64,000 nucleotides of DNA, taken from assembly GCF_008629685.1 (NCBI RefSeq), contig NZ_VWSF01000017.1, forward strand, positions 62,001-126,000, given 5' to 3'. Below the pieces are notes generated by a model that was given only the letters and a program-made list of their open reading frames with translations, made no database searches and was not told the DNA's origin. Shown piece by piece: positions 7,959 through 16,732 of this stretch. The position numbers were made by a program, and so were the translations under genes. The stretch comes from Adhaeribacter rhizoryzae. GTDB taxonomy: Bacteria > Bacteroidota > Bacteroidia > Cytophagales > Hymenobacteraceae. Numbering within the stretch: position 1 is the stretch's first letter; every line of letters starts with the position of its first letter.

Positions 7959-10904
7959 TTAAGTTTTGGGAATAATAGCTTTATAGACTACATCGTGAAT
8001 GCGCGTACGAATATTATAACTCGTTAACTTATTATTCACGGCATCCGGATTTACCCGGTTCGACAGGAATATATATACCAAATTGGTTTCAGGATCTACC
8101 CAGGCGCAGGTGCCGGTAAAGCCGGTATGGCCGTAGGTACTTAAAGAAGCCAGGTTAGAGGTAGCACCAACACCATCCGGAGCGGCCATATCCCAGCCTA
8201 AACCGCGGCGGTTACCTTTAAAAGGCCGCTGGGCAAACTCACTTACCACATCAGCGTTAAAGTACTTATAACCGCCATAAGAACCGCCTTGTAAATTCAT
8301 CTGCATCAGGGCAGCTAAATCAAAAGCATTCGAGAATAAACCGGCGTGGCCGGCAATACCGCCCAGCATGGCTGCTCCCTGATCGTGTACGGTGCCCCAG
8401 ATTAAGCTCTTCCGGAAATAAGTATCGTTTTCGGTTGGAGCAATTTGTTCTTTGGTAAACCGGGTTAAAGGGGTATAACCCAGCGTGGTTAAACCCATTG
8501 GTCCGTAAAAATTCTGATCCATAAAGTCGCTCAGGTTCTGGTTCAGGAGTTTTTCGGCTACCCGGCGCAATATATAGAACGTCAGGTCCGAATACTTAAA
8601 CTCGTAGCTGCTGTTTTTAGGTTTAGTTAGCAACGGCGAAGCAACCAGCCATTTCCACATGGTTTCTTCTATGTCTTTGGCGGCATACATGCCTGGTACT
8701 ACTTCGTGTGGAAAGTCCAGGCTCTGCGTTTCGGCGTAATATTTTTGTTTTACTTTGGGGTCGATGGTACGCTGGTAAAAAGGCAAACCTGGTTGTAAAC
8801 CGGCCTGGTGCGCCAGTAAATCCCGCATCACAATATTTTGCTTGTTAGTACCTTTCAGTTCGGGTAAATGTTGCACCAATTTGGCATCCAGGTTCAGCTT
8901 GCCCCGGTCTTTCAGATACATAATAGCCTGCAGCGTAGCCGATACTTTGGTAATAGATGCAATATCGTAGATGGTATTGGTGGTAACCGGTAAGGTTTTA
9001 TCGTAAGTATAGTGGCCGTAGGCTTTTTCGAATACCACCGCGCCATCTTTAGCTACCAACACCTGGCAACCCGGCGTAGCGGCATAGGCAATGGCCTCAC
9101 GGGCAATATTATCAATCTGGGTTAATACTTTAGAATCTAAACCCACGGCTTCGGGTAAGGTAAAGCGCAGCCGGTTTAAAGAGTTGGTCGCAAAGCCCCG
9201 GCCCACCGATAAAATTGTAGAAGGGGAAACCGGTAAAGTGCCCTGAGCCGGCAAGGCGCCAAATAATATTTGAGGTACCACCAGTTGCGAAACTTCATTG
9301 TTTTCGTAACCACAAACCAGCCAGTTGCTGTGCTCGAAATATTGCAGACTGTACGGGTTTCCCATGGCTACCACCACCACTTTTTGTTTCGGGTTAGCTT
9401 GCAGTTTCCGGATAAAATTGCGGGTAGCTTCGGGTATGCCAAAATTATTTACCGGGGTATTATTAATGCGTTGTAAGCTAATTACTACTACGTTATGCGC
9501 CTGTAATTTCCGGTACAATTGGGCATAAGCCGAGTCGTCGGTGGGGCGAATAGGGGCTTCGTAAGCGGTAACCGGGGCGTACTTTTGCAGGGTGCGGGTA
9601 AAAGTATTATCGGTACGGCCGCCAAAAGCTACCGAAGCAAAATTAATGGTATCGAGGGTCCGGAAAGGTAAAAAGCTATCTTTGTTGGTTACCACGGTAA
9701 CCGAATGCTCGTACAACTGTTGCTGAATAATTTTACTTACCGGCCGGCTTAAATCCTCGGTTAAGTTTTTGGTTTCTACGGGTTGATAATTATTCAGACC
9801 AGCCCAATATTTAGCGTGCAGCACTTTTCTAATCCGGTAATCTACTTCTTCCTGGCTTATTTTACCTTGGGTAACGGCTTCCTTTATTTTAGCCATGGCC
9901 ACGGGCACATCTTCTGAATACAGTAAAATATCGTTACCGGCAATTAAGGCCAGTGCATCTACTTCGCCGGGCTTATGAAATTTGGTAACGCTGCGCATGT
10001 TCAGGGCATCGGTAAATACCAGGCCTTTGTAATTCATTTTTTGCTTCAGTAAACCCGTAACCAGGTTATGCGAAAGCGTGGCCGCAATATTTTCGGTGGT
10101 ATCCAGTACCGGTAAATGAATGTGCGCCACCATTACGCCCATTACGCCGGCATCAAACGATTTTTTAAACGGGTATAAATCCACGGACTGCAACCGCCGC
10201 ATATCACTTCTAATCACCGGCAGGGTTTTATGCGAATCTTTATCCGTATCGCCGTGGCCCGGAAAGTGTTTGGCTACTGCCAGAATACCGTGGTCTTGCA
10301 AACCTTTAATATACGCAATACCTCGGCTGGAAACTTTTTCGATAGATTCGCCGAAAGAACGGTTGCCAATTACCGGATTACGCGGGTTGCTGTTTACATC
10401 CAGCACCGGCGAAAAACTCACGTGCACGCCCATCCGCTTTAATTTTAAGGCAATTTCGCGACCCATCAGGTACACGTATTTATCTTCGTTAATTGCCCCC
10501 AGCGTCATTTGTTTCGCAAAGTACATGCTGCTATCCAGGCGCATACTTAGGCCCCACTCGGCATCCATGGCAATAAACAAAGGCACTTTGGCTTTACTTT
10601 GGTATTTGTTCGTCAGGTTTACCTGGCGCTTGGGGCCGCCCTGCAAAAACATAAGGCCGCCCACATTATATTGGGAAACCAAACGCTCGATCTGGCGCAC
10701 GTGGGCCGCATCTTTGTTGGAGTAAGCCGTAACCATAAAAAGCTGGCCCAAACGCTGATCCGGGGTTAGAGAAGTAAAAACACTATCTACCCAATGCTGT
10801 TCCGCTTCCGAAACAACTCTTTCGGCAGACGGAGACGAGGAACTGATTATTCCAGCCCCTACAAACAATAATAAAACTAATAAAATATTAAAGCCTTTCA
10901 GCAT
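7959..10904 (-). CDS. Exported GH3 (NagZ-like) beta-N-acetylglucosaminidase fused to a beta-lactamase/serine-hydrolase domain
   Basis: About 981 residues. A hydrophobic signal segment (L-L-V-L-L-L-F-V-G-A) starts the protein. Residues ~35-390 are a GH3 barrel with the NagZ-type loop K-H-F-P-G-H-G-D-T-D (His/Asp acid-base pair) and the nucleophile region V-F-T-D-A-L-N-M. A GH3 C-terminal-like domain follows. Residues ~600-980 are a class-C-type serine hydrolase with S-x-x-K (S-I-T-K), Y-S-D and H-T-G-F-T-G motifs. The fusion pairs cleavage of amino-sugar glycosides with a peptidase/esterase-type domain, fitting peptidoglycan turnover in the periplasm. I chose the ATG at 10904; an in-frame GTG at 10910 adds two residues. 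Confidence 0.9.
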   Translation of the reverse strand: MLKGFNILLVLLLFVGAGIISSSSPSAERVVSEAEQHWVDSVFTSLTPDQRLGQLFMVTAYSNKDAAHVRQIERLVSQYNVGGLMFLQGGPKRQVNLTNKYQSKAKVPLFIAMDAEWGLSMRLDSSMYFAKQMTLGAINEDKYVYLMGREIALKLKRMGVHVSFSPVLDVNSNPRNPVIGNRSFGESIEKVSSRGIAYIKGLQDHGILAVAKHFPGHGDTDKDSHKTLPVIRSDMRRLQSVDLYPFKKSFDAGVMGVMVAHIHLPVLDTTENIAATLSHNLVTGLLKQKMNYKGLVFTDALNMRSVTKFHKPGEVDALALIAGNDILLYSEDVPVAMAKIKEAVTQGKISQEEVDYRIRKVLHAKYWAGLNNYQPVETKNLTEDLSRPVSKIIQQQLYEHSVTVVTNKDSFLPFRTLDTINFASVAFGGRTDNTFTRTLQKYAPVTAYEAPIRPTDDSAYAQLYRKLQAHNVVVISLQRINNTPVNNFGIPEATRNFIRKLQANPKQKVVVVAMGNPYSLQYFEHSNWLVCGYENNEVSQLVVPQILFGALPAQGTLPVSPSTILSVGRGFATNSLNRLRFTLPEAVGLDSKVLTQIDNIAREAIAYAATPGCQVLVAKDGAVVFEKAYGHYTYDKTLPVTTNTIYDIASITKVSATLQAIMYLKDRGKLNLDAKLVQHLPELKGTNKQNIVMRDLLAHQAGLQPGLPFYQRTIDPKVKQKYYAETQSLDFPHEVVPGMYAAKDIEETMWKWLVASPLLTKPKNSSYEFKYSDLTFYILRRVAEKLLNQNLSDFMDQNFYGPMGLTTLGYTPLTRFTKEQIAPTENDTYFRKSLIWGTVHDQGAAMLGGIAGHAGLFSNAFDLAALMQMNLQGGSYGGYKYFNADVVSEFAQRPFKGNRRGLGWDMAAPDGVGATSNLASLSTYGHTGFTGTCAWVDPETNLVYIFLSNRVNPDAVNNKLTSYNIRTRIHDVVYKAIIPKT

Positions 10905-11307
10905 GCGCACTTAACCCTAGTAATTTGAATAGCTCAGAATAAAATCTAATTTTGCAAGAAGCAGATTTTAGGTGCAGCCGGAATTTCAGAAGAGAAATTC
11001 AGCTGGTCCGCCCGATACGGTTCTGAACCGTACTCGAAAATTAAACAATTTTTGTTTAATCCGGCAAATGAATTTTAATCCTGATTTAAGGCTACAACAA
11101 AATATAGTGCTTTGGGGTTTAAACCCGGCGGCCTTATTGTTGCTTAATATTTAAACAAAATGCTTGCTCTTTTTACGATTGGGTAACTACGAGCTTGTTT
11201 TTATTTACCGGCGTTGCCAGTAAAACGGCTATAGATGGTAAGCTTTTGTTTAGTAAAAACGTTTTTTGTGCTGTATAATTTATTTTTCTAGTAGCTATTA
11301 AACCTGC
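10905..11307. other. Intergenic region between divergent GH3 fusion and mutL
   Basis: About 400 bp. It contains a short palindrome TACGGTTCTGAACCGTA (11016-11032, 7-bp arms, 3-bp spacer), which could be an operator, and a weaker GAATTTC/GAAATTC pair at 10981-11000. A 60-codon open frame at 10972-11154 has no protein-like features and is not called. Confidence 0.45.
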
Positions 11308-13152
11308 ATGGCCGATATAATAAATTTATTGCCTGAGTATCTGGCGAACCAGATAGCGGCCGGTGAGGTGGTTCAACGACCAGCCTCGGTGGTGAAAGAA
11401 CTCATGGAAAATGCGGTGGATGCCGGTGGTACCAATATTCAGTTAATTGTAAAGGAAGCCGGTAAAACCCTTATTCAGGTGGTAGATAACGGCATGGGCA
11501 TGTCGCCGACCGATGCCCGCATGAGTTTTGAACGGCACGCTACCTCCAAAATAAAGTCTACGGAAGATTTATTCCGCATCCGGACCATGGGGTTCCGGGG
11601 CGAAGCGCTGGCTTCTATTGCGGCCGTAGCCCAGGTAGAACTCAAAACTAAAAAGCGTGACGCCGATACGGGTACGCGGCTCGTGATTGAAGGGTCTGAA
11701 GTAATAAATCAGGAGCCGGTAGCCATGCCGGATGGTACTAATTTGTGCGTGAAAAATTTATTTTTTAACGTGCCGGCCCGCCGTAATTTTTTAAAATCCA
11801 ACGCTGTAGAAATGCGGCACATTCTGGACGAGTTTACCCGAATTGCCCTGGCGCATCCCAATATTGCTTTTTCGCTGTACCAAAACGATCTGGAAGTTTT
11901 TCAGTTGCCGGCGGCCAAGCTGAGCCAGCGCATTGTGGCCATATTTGGGAAAAGCTATAAAGAGCAATTAGCTGCCTGCGAAGAAAATACCCCTTTTATT
12001 AAAATAAGCGGCTACGTGGGCAAGCCCGAGTTTGCTAAAAAATCACGGGGTGAGCAATTCTTTTTTGTAAATAACCGCTACATCCGGAATGCTTACCTGA
12101 ACCACGCTGTATTAACCGCCTACGAAGGTTTATTGCCGAAAGACAGTTTTCCGTTTTACGTGTTGTTTCTGGAAATTGACCCCGAGAGCATTGATATTAA
12201 CGTACATCCCACTAAAACCGAAATTAAATTCGACGACGAAAAAACGGTTTACGCCATTGTGCGGGCAGCGGCTAAACAATCATTGGGCCTTAATAATATT
12301 GCCCCTTCGCTCGATTTTGAGGGCGATGTGAATTTTGCGCCGCTTCGGCCAGTGCATACCGATTTTGATTTTCCGCCTGCACCAGAAGCTCCGGTAATTC
12401 CCATACATGCGTTTAACCCGGCTAATAATGCTTCTTCCCGTAACGGAACAACCGAAATCCGGACTTCTTCTTTTTCTATGCCCCGGGCTACTATTACCTG
12501 GCCCGAACCAGAGAAGTTTAACAGCCAGAATGAAGATATTTTTGCCGATATTTTTACTGAAGCGCCGGAGCCGGTACCCGCAGCGGGCAGCAAAGCCATG
12601 CAAATACACAATAAATATTTGCTGGTACAAGTTAAATCAGGGGTAATGATGGTCGATCAGCAAGCGGCCCAGGAACGAATTTTGTACGAGAAGTTTTACA
12701 CCGCGCTGCAAAAAAACAAAGGCATTTCGCAAACTTTGTTATTCCCGGAAGTATTGTCGTTTTCGCCTACCGATTTTTCCATTGTGCAGGAAATGGGAGA
12801 GGAGTTAAAAGCCCTGGGGTTTGTTTACAACGATTTTGGCAAAAACACGATTGTGATTAATGCCATTCCGGCCGATGTACCGCCTAACCGCGAGAAAGAA
12901 CTTTTTGAAGGTTTAATAGAGCAGTACCAAAACAACCGCGACGAGTTGGCGTTGGATAAAAAAGAAGCCATGGCGCGGGCTATGGCCAAACGGGTGGCGG
13001 CCCGATTGGTAAACCGGATTACCGAATCCGAAATTAATGCCCTGGTTGATAAATTGTTTGCCACCCAGGTTCCTAATTATACCCCATCGGGCCAGAAAAC
13101 CTTGGTCATGATGGACCTGAACCAACTACAGCATTTGTTCGGGAAAAGCTGA
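11308..13152 (+). CDS. mutL: DNA mismatch repair protein MutL
   Basis: 614 residues. The N-terminal GHKL ATPase carries motifs N-A-V-D-A-G, D-N-G-M-G-M and F-R-G-E-A-L-A-S-I (residues ~35-105), followed by the transducer domain with D-I-N-V-H-P-T-K near 300. A low-complexity linker (~330-430) leads to the C-terminal dimerisation domain. MutL couples MutS mismatch recognition to strand excision. The metal-binding endonuclease motif, canonically D-Q-H-A-x-x-E, reads D-Q-Q-A-A-Q-E here (450-456), and the C-terminal C-P-x-G-R-type motif reads T-P-S-G-Q, so nicking activity may be weak or absent. It is followed after 19 bp by rhomboid genes. Confidence 0.95.
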   Translation: MADIINLLPEYLANQIAAGEVVQRPASVVKELMENAVDAGGTNIQLIVKEAGKTLIQVVDNGMGMSPTDARMSFERHATSKIKSTEDLFRIRTMGFRGEALASIAAVAQVELKTKKRDADTGTRLVIEGSEVINQEPVAMPDGTNLCVKNLFFNVPARRNFLKSNAVEMRHILDEFTRIALAHPNIAFSLYQNDLEVFQLPAAKLSQRIVAIFGKSYKEQLAACEENTPFIKISGYVGKPEFAKKSRGEQFFFVNNRYIRNAYLNHAVLTAYEGLLPKDSFPFYVLFLEIDPESIDINVHPTKTEIKFDDEKTVYAIVRAAAKQSLGLNNIAPSLDFEGDVNFAPLRPVHTDFDFPPAPEAPVIPIHAFNPANNASSRNGTTEIRTSSFSMPRATITWPEPEKFNSQNEDIFADIFTEAPEPVPAAGSKAMQIHNKYLLVQVKSGVMMVDQQAAQERILYEKFYTALQKNKGISQTLLFPEVLSFSPTDFSIVQEMGEELKALGFVYNDFGKNTIVINAIPADVPPNREKELFEGLIEQYQNNRDELALDKKEAMARAMAKRVAARLVNRITESEINALVDKLFATQVPNYTPSGQKTLVMMDLNQLQHLFGKS

Positions 13153-13171
13153 TTTAATTGCTGCATAACTT

Positions 13172-13948
13172 ATGATGAATATAACACCAATGGTTAGGAA
13201 CCTCCTAATCATTAATCTGGTTGCCTTTATAGCTTTTAGTTATTTCGGGAGCGGCAACATGTTTGCGCTGTACGATTTCCGGTCGGCTAATTTCCGGCCT
13301 TACCAGTTTTTGACGCACATGTTTATGCACGGTGGTTGGGGCCACTTGTTCAGTAACATGTTCAGCTTATTTATTTTCGGGCCAATGCTGGAATACCGCT
13401 GGGGCCCGCAGCGTTTTTTGTTGTTTTACCTGATAACCGGCTTTGGCGCCAGCGTATTATTTACGGCAGTACGGTCTTACGAATTTCACCAACTGGAGCA
13501 AGACACGGTTCAATATATTGCCGATCCTACGCCCATTAATTTCCGGAATTACTTGGAAGAACACCTAACCGGGCGGTACAACGAGCAGGCGGTAGAACAG
13601 TTTCGCAAAAATGCTTCCGATCAGTCTATGGTAAAGGCTACGGTGCAATCGGTGCGTAACCTCTACAACGATTTAATAAATGTGCCCATGCTGGGTGCTT
13701 CGGGCGCGGTTTTTGGCATTCTCATGGCTTTTGGCATGTTGTTTCCGAACACCGAACTCATGTTGTTGTTCTTTCCGTTTCCAATTAAAGCCAAGTATTT
13801 TGTAATGCTTTACGGTGCGTACGAGTTATACGCGGGTATCCAACGAAATCCGGGCGATAACGTAGCGCACTATGCCCACCTGGGCGGGATGTTATTTGCT
13901 TTCATTCTGTTAAAGGTTTGGGAAAAAGATAAAAATCATTTTTACTAA
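13172..13948 (+). CDS. Rhomboid family intramembrane serine protease (first of two)
   Basis: 258 residues with about six membrane segments. The conserved H-G-G-W-G-H-L-F-S-N-M block follows the first segments, the catalytic serine lies in G-A-S-G-A-V-F-G, and the catalytic His in A-H-Y-A-H-L-G-G-M. A ~65-residue hydrophilic insertion separates the early segments from the serine-bearing segment. Rhomboids cut membrane proteins within the bilayer. It follows mutL by 19 bp and precedes a second rhomboid by 2 bp, so the three are probably one transcription unit. Confidence 0.92.
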   Translation: MMNITPMVRNLLIINLVAFIAFSYFGSGNMFALYDFRSANFRPYQFLTHMFMHGGWGHLFSNMFSLFIFGPMLEYRWGPQRFLLFYLITGFGASVLFTAVRSYEFHQLEQDTVQYIADPTPINFRNYLEEHLTGRYNEQAVEQFRKNASDQSMVKATVQSVRNLYNDLINVPMLGASGAVFGILMAFGMLFPNTELMLLFFPFPIKAKYFVMLYGAYELYAGIQRNPGDNVAHYAHLGGMLFAFILLKVWEKDKNHFY

Positions 13949-13950
13949 AG

Positions 13951-14838
13951 ATGAACAGTATTTTTAACGATATAAAAAATGCCTTTAACCGGCGCGATAA
14001 TGCCTTAAACCAATTAATATTAATTAATATTCTGGTTTTTGTTGCCCTTATTTTACTCCGTACCATTTTGTGGTTAGCCCAAACCGATTATTTTGGGACT
14101 ATCATGACCTGGTTGTCGTTGCCGTCTAACCCCAGAGAACTGCTTTGGCACCCCTGGACTATATTTACGTACTTTTTTACGCACCGCGATTGGCTGCACA
14201 TTATTTTTAATATGCTTAACCTGTATTGGTTCGGGATGCTGGTGCAGGAATATTTGGGCAGCAAAAAAGTCGTGAGTTTGTATATTCTGGGTGGTTTGTG
14301 CGGCGCCTTGCTGTACTTGCTGTTCTATAACTTTGTGCCCTTTTTTATTCAAAGAGGCAGTGCCGAAATGATTGGCGCCTCGGCGAGTGTGTTGGCCATT
14401 ATTGTAGCCGCTGCCACTTTGCTGCCCGATTATACGTTTAATTTGCTGCTTTTAGGGCCGGTTAAAATTAAATGGATTGCCTGGTTTCTGGTACTGCTTT
14501 CCGTTTCGGGCGCAGTGGGCGATAATGCCGGTGGTAACGTGGCGCACTTAGGCGGCGCTTTGCTAGGCTATATTTTTATTCGGCAGTTAAAAAATGGCAG
14601 CGATTTAGGCCGACCAATTCATAGTACCTGGGATTTTATTACCGGTTTGTTTAACCGTCGGCCGCGCATGAAAGTAAGTTATAAAAGCCCGGCTACAGCC
14701 ACTACTTTTTCATCTCATTCGGGCAAACCCAGTCAAAATGAGATTGATTTTATTCTGGATAAAATATCTAAATCCGGTTACGAAAGCCTCAGCAAAGAAG
14801 AAAAGCAAAAACTTTTCCGCGCCAGCCAGAAGGAGTAG
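13951..14838 (+). CDS. Rhomboid family intramembrane serine protease (second of two)
   Basis: 295 residues. Visible motifs are H-R-D-W-L-H-I-I-F-N-M, the serine site I-G-A-S-A-S-V-L-A (Ala in place of the usual Gly after Ser) and G-N-V-A-H-L-G-G-A with the catalytic His. A soluble C-terminal tail of ~75 residues ends with a basic helical stretch rich in K-E. It starts 2 bp after the first rhomboid stop. The two are not close copies: the tail is unique here and the 65-residue insertion is unique to the first. Confidence 0.9.
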   Translation: MNSIFNDIKNAFNRRDNALNQLILINILVFVALILLRTILWLAQTDYFGTIMTWLSLPSNPRELLWHPWTIFTYFFTHRDWLHIIFNMLNLYWFGMLVQEYLGSKKVVSLYILGGLCGALLYLLFYNFVPFFIQRGSAEMIGASASVLAIIVAAATLLPDYTFNLLLLGPVKIKWIAWFLVLLSVSGAVGDNAGGNVAHLGGALLGYIFIRQLKNGSDLGRPIHSTWDFITGLFNRRPRMKVSYKSPATATTFSSHSGKPSQNEIDFILDKISKSGYESLSKEEKQKLFRASQKE

Positions 14839-14845
14839 GGTTGCA

Positions 14846-14873
14846 AGTTGTTAGTTGTTAGTTGTTAGTAATA
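14846..14873. repeat. Heptamer tandem array AGTTGTT (four units)
   Basis: Three exact AGTTGTT units and one AGTAATA variant in register, starting 8 bp after the second rhomboid stop. A reverse-complement array lies at 14954-14987, with a strong hairpin between them. Confidence 0.85.
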
Positions 14874-14897
14874 AGTGAAATTAAATATTCTGTTATA

Positions 14898-14936
14898 AAC
14901 AAGAAAGCACTGCTAAAGCAGTGCTTTCTTGTTTTA
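14898..14936. terminator. Strong bidirectional terminator between rhomboid and mdh genes
   Basis: Perfect 16-bp arms (14898-14913 and 14918-14933) with a TAAA loop, followed by TTTT. It lies between convergent genes and sits centrally between two inverted heptamer arrays. Confidence 0.9.
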
Positions 14937-14953
14937 ACCTATTAATGATTTTT

Positions 14954-14987
14954 AACTAACAACTAATTACTAACAACTAATTACTAG
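14954..14987. repeat. Heptamer tandem array AACTAAC/AACTAAT, inverted relative to 14846-14873
   Basis: About 4.5 units in register: AACTAAC, AACTAAT, TACTAAC, AACTAAT, TACTAG. The last bases form the mdh stop codon (14984-14986 on the minus strand), so the array directly abuts and overlaps the end of mdh. Confidence 0.85.
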
Positions 14988-15922
14988 CTACCCGATTGCA
15001 TGTTATCTAACACGGCCATTACTTCTTTTACGTGCTTGTCTGATAAGTGCAGTAATTCCATTTCCTGGTCGTTTAGCTTTAGTTCAATTACTTTTTCTAC
15101 GCCGTTTTTGCCTAATACTACGGGCACGCCCAGGTAAGTGCCATCAATGCCGTATTCACCTTCCAGTTTAATACAAACCGGGAAAACACGTTTTTGGTCA
15201 CGCACAATGGCTTCTACCATTTGAGCTGCTGCCGAACCCGGTGCGTACCAGGCCGAAGTTCCCATCAGTTTCACCAGTTCGCCGCCACCGTTTTTCGTGC
15301 GCTCAATAATGGCGTTTAACGCTTCTTCCTCAATTAATTCGGTAACCGGTATGCCACCTACAGTAGTATAGCGGGGCAGCGGCACCATGGTATCGCCGTG
15401 ACCACCCAGTAACACTGCCTGAATATCCTTAGGCGATACATCTAAAGCTTCGGCCAGGAAAGCCCGGTAACGAGCGGTATCCAGGATGCCGGCCATACCA
15501 ATAACTTTGCTGCGCGGCAGTTTAGAGGTAATATGCGCTGCGTAAGTCATTACATCCAGCGGATTGGATACCACTATAATAATGGCATTAGGCGAATGCT
15601 GAACAATATTTTGGGTAACCGACTGCACAATGCCTGCATTCGTAGAAATAAGGTCATCGCGGGTCATGCCGGGTTTGCGGGGTAACCCCGAGGTAATAAC
15701 TACAACATCCGAATTAGCAGTACGGGCATAGTCGTTGGTTACGCCCACGGTACGGGTATCGTATAAATTAATGGGCGATTTCTGCCAAATATCCAAGGCT
15801 TTACCTTCGGCAACACCTTCTTTAATATCTAATAATACTACTTCGTTTGCTATTTCGCGATAAGCTAATACGTCGGCACACGTGGCGCCCACATTACCTG
15901 CTCCAACTACGGTTACTTTCAT
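14984..15922 (-). CDS. mdh: Malate dehydrogenase
   Basis: 312 residues, the usual length for the LDH-like malate dehydrogenase group. The NAD-binding loop G-A-G-N-V-G-A-T is at residues 7-14, the substrate-binding R-K-P-G-M-T-R-D-D loop near 81-89, N-P-L-D-V-M-T near 118, and the catalytic His in G-G-H-G-D-T-M-V. It oxidises malate to oxaloacetate in the TCA cycle. The gene stands alone, transcribed away from the Rof-like gene region and ending inside a heptamer array. Confidence 0.96.
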   Translation of the reverse strand: MKVTVVGAGNVGATCADVLAYREIANEVVLLDIKEGVAEGKALDIWQKSPINLYDTRTVGVTNDYARTANSDVVVITSGLPRKPGMTRDDLISTNAGIVQSVTQNIVQHSPNAIIIVVSNPLDVMTYAAHITSKLPRSKVIGMAGILDTARYRAFLAEALDVSPKDIQAVLLGGHGDTMVPLPRYTTVGGIPVTELIEEEALNAIIERTKNGGGELVKLMGTSAWYAPGSAAAQMVEAIVRDQKRVFPVCIKLEGEYGIDGTYLGVPVVLGKNGVEKVIELKLNDQEMELLHLSDKHVKEVMAVLDNMQSGS

Positions 15923-16171
15923 GATGAATAATACTGAGTTTAAGTTGGTGAATAATTAAGTCCGCGTAAAAATATAAAAAATGGGTTATCTACATAGGAA
16001 TTAAAATATTTTATTTGGCAAAAGCTAAATGGCGCTGCCAGATTTATGCCTGAAAGGAACCAGGCCCAAATTATTTTAGGAGATTATTTTTTATTTTTTA
16101 CAAAGCGGATCAAAGCCGATGAGGGAACTATCGGGCAAGCGGATAAGCAGGTACGTACTATGTAATATTAA

Positions 16172-16447
16172 TTAGCAGTCGCAGGAAAACTCGTGGTAAT
16201 TTTCGAAGCCCGGCGCAAAGTTGTCGTCTACGTTGTAAAGGCGATCTAACCGTATTTGCTCGCCGGTAGCCAAAGTTAAATATTCTTCGCCGGCTTCCTG
16301 CACAATACCGGTAACAACGGCGCGGGCAGTTATAAATTCATGTATAGGCGTAAAATATTGCACCTTGCAATATTTCCGGCGGGCCGCCAGGTCTTCCAAC
16401 GTGGCGTAAAATGTTTCGGCGATGGGTTTATAAACAGTATCGTCCAT
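16172..16447 (-). CDS. Small Rof-like protein (possible Rho-binding antiterminator fold)
   Basis: 91 residues. The pattern Y-x-P-I near the N-terminus, F-Y-x-x-L-E-D-L-A-x-R, a central G-I-V followed by E-Y-L-x-L, and a final G-E-Q-I-R-L-D-R-L matches the small beta-barrel Rof family, which binds Rho and inhibits termination. The match is from recognised pattern only. The C-terminus ends in C-D-C. It could equally be another small Sm-like protein. A heptamer array lies 15 bp upstream of its ATG, within the presumed promoter/leader. Confidence 0.5.
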   Translation of the reverse strand: MDDTVYKPIAETFYATLEDLAARRKYCKVQYFTPIHEFITARAVVTGIVQEAGEEYLTLATGEQIRLDRLYNVDDNFAPGFENYHEFSCDC

Positions 16448-16461
16448 AGTTTTACGGTTAT

Positions 16462-16510
16462 CAGTTAGCAGTTAGCAGTAAACAGTTAGCAGTTAGCAGT
16501 AAACAGTTAA
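16462..16510. repeat. Heptamer tandem array CAGTTAG (seven units)
   Basis: Seven consecutive 7-nt units: CAGTTAG twice, CAGTAAA, CAGTTAG twice, CAGTAAA, CAGTTAA. This is an internal period of three units (21 nt). It begins 15 bp upstream of the Rof-like start codon and has an inverted partner at 16690-16731. Confidence 0.92.
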
Positions 16511-16542
16511 CAAGAATTAATAATGAATAGTTAAATTATTGA

Positions 16543-16619
16543 AACCCATATCTTTCATTCAGGAGGAAACTATTTAGCAGGTAACACAATAGGTTCCTCC
16601 TGAATGAAAGATGTGGATT
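16543..16619. repeat. Palindromic extragenic element (REP-like), copy 2 of 4
   Basis: Arms 16547-16568 and 16594-16615 pair at 21 of 22 positions. Compared with the other copies, the outer GTCATTC/GAATGAC pair is TTCATTC/GAATGAA, so both arms changed together and pairing is kept. It sits between two inverted heptamer arrays. Confidence 0.9.
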
Positions 16620-16689
16620 GTTCAGCCTTAATATTTTATTAACTAAATAATTAAGCCTGAAGTATTCTACCAATTTTTATAGTTCACCA

Positions 16690-16731
16690 TTTACTGCTAA
16701 CTGCTAACTGTTTACTGATAACTGTTTACTG
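16690..16731. repeat. Heptamer tandem array CTAACTG/TTTACTG (six units), inverted
   Basis: Units in register: TTTACTG, CTAACTG, CTAACTG, TTTACTG, ATAACTG, TTTACTG. It is the reverse-complement type of the array at 16462-16510 and ends one base before the stop codon of the nucleoid-protein gene (16733-16735, minus strand). Confidence 0.92.
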
Positions 16732-16732
16732 T

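Noticed and set aside
10972-11154. 60-codon open frame between the GH3 fusion and mutL
   Set aside because: No ATG-linked signal, low-complexity ending, no family resemblance; treated as chance.
16462-16731. CRISPR-like array
   Set aside because: Units are only 7 nt, with no spacers, and no cas genes are present.
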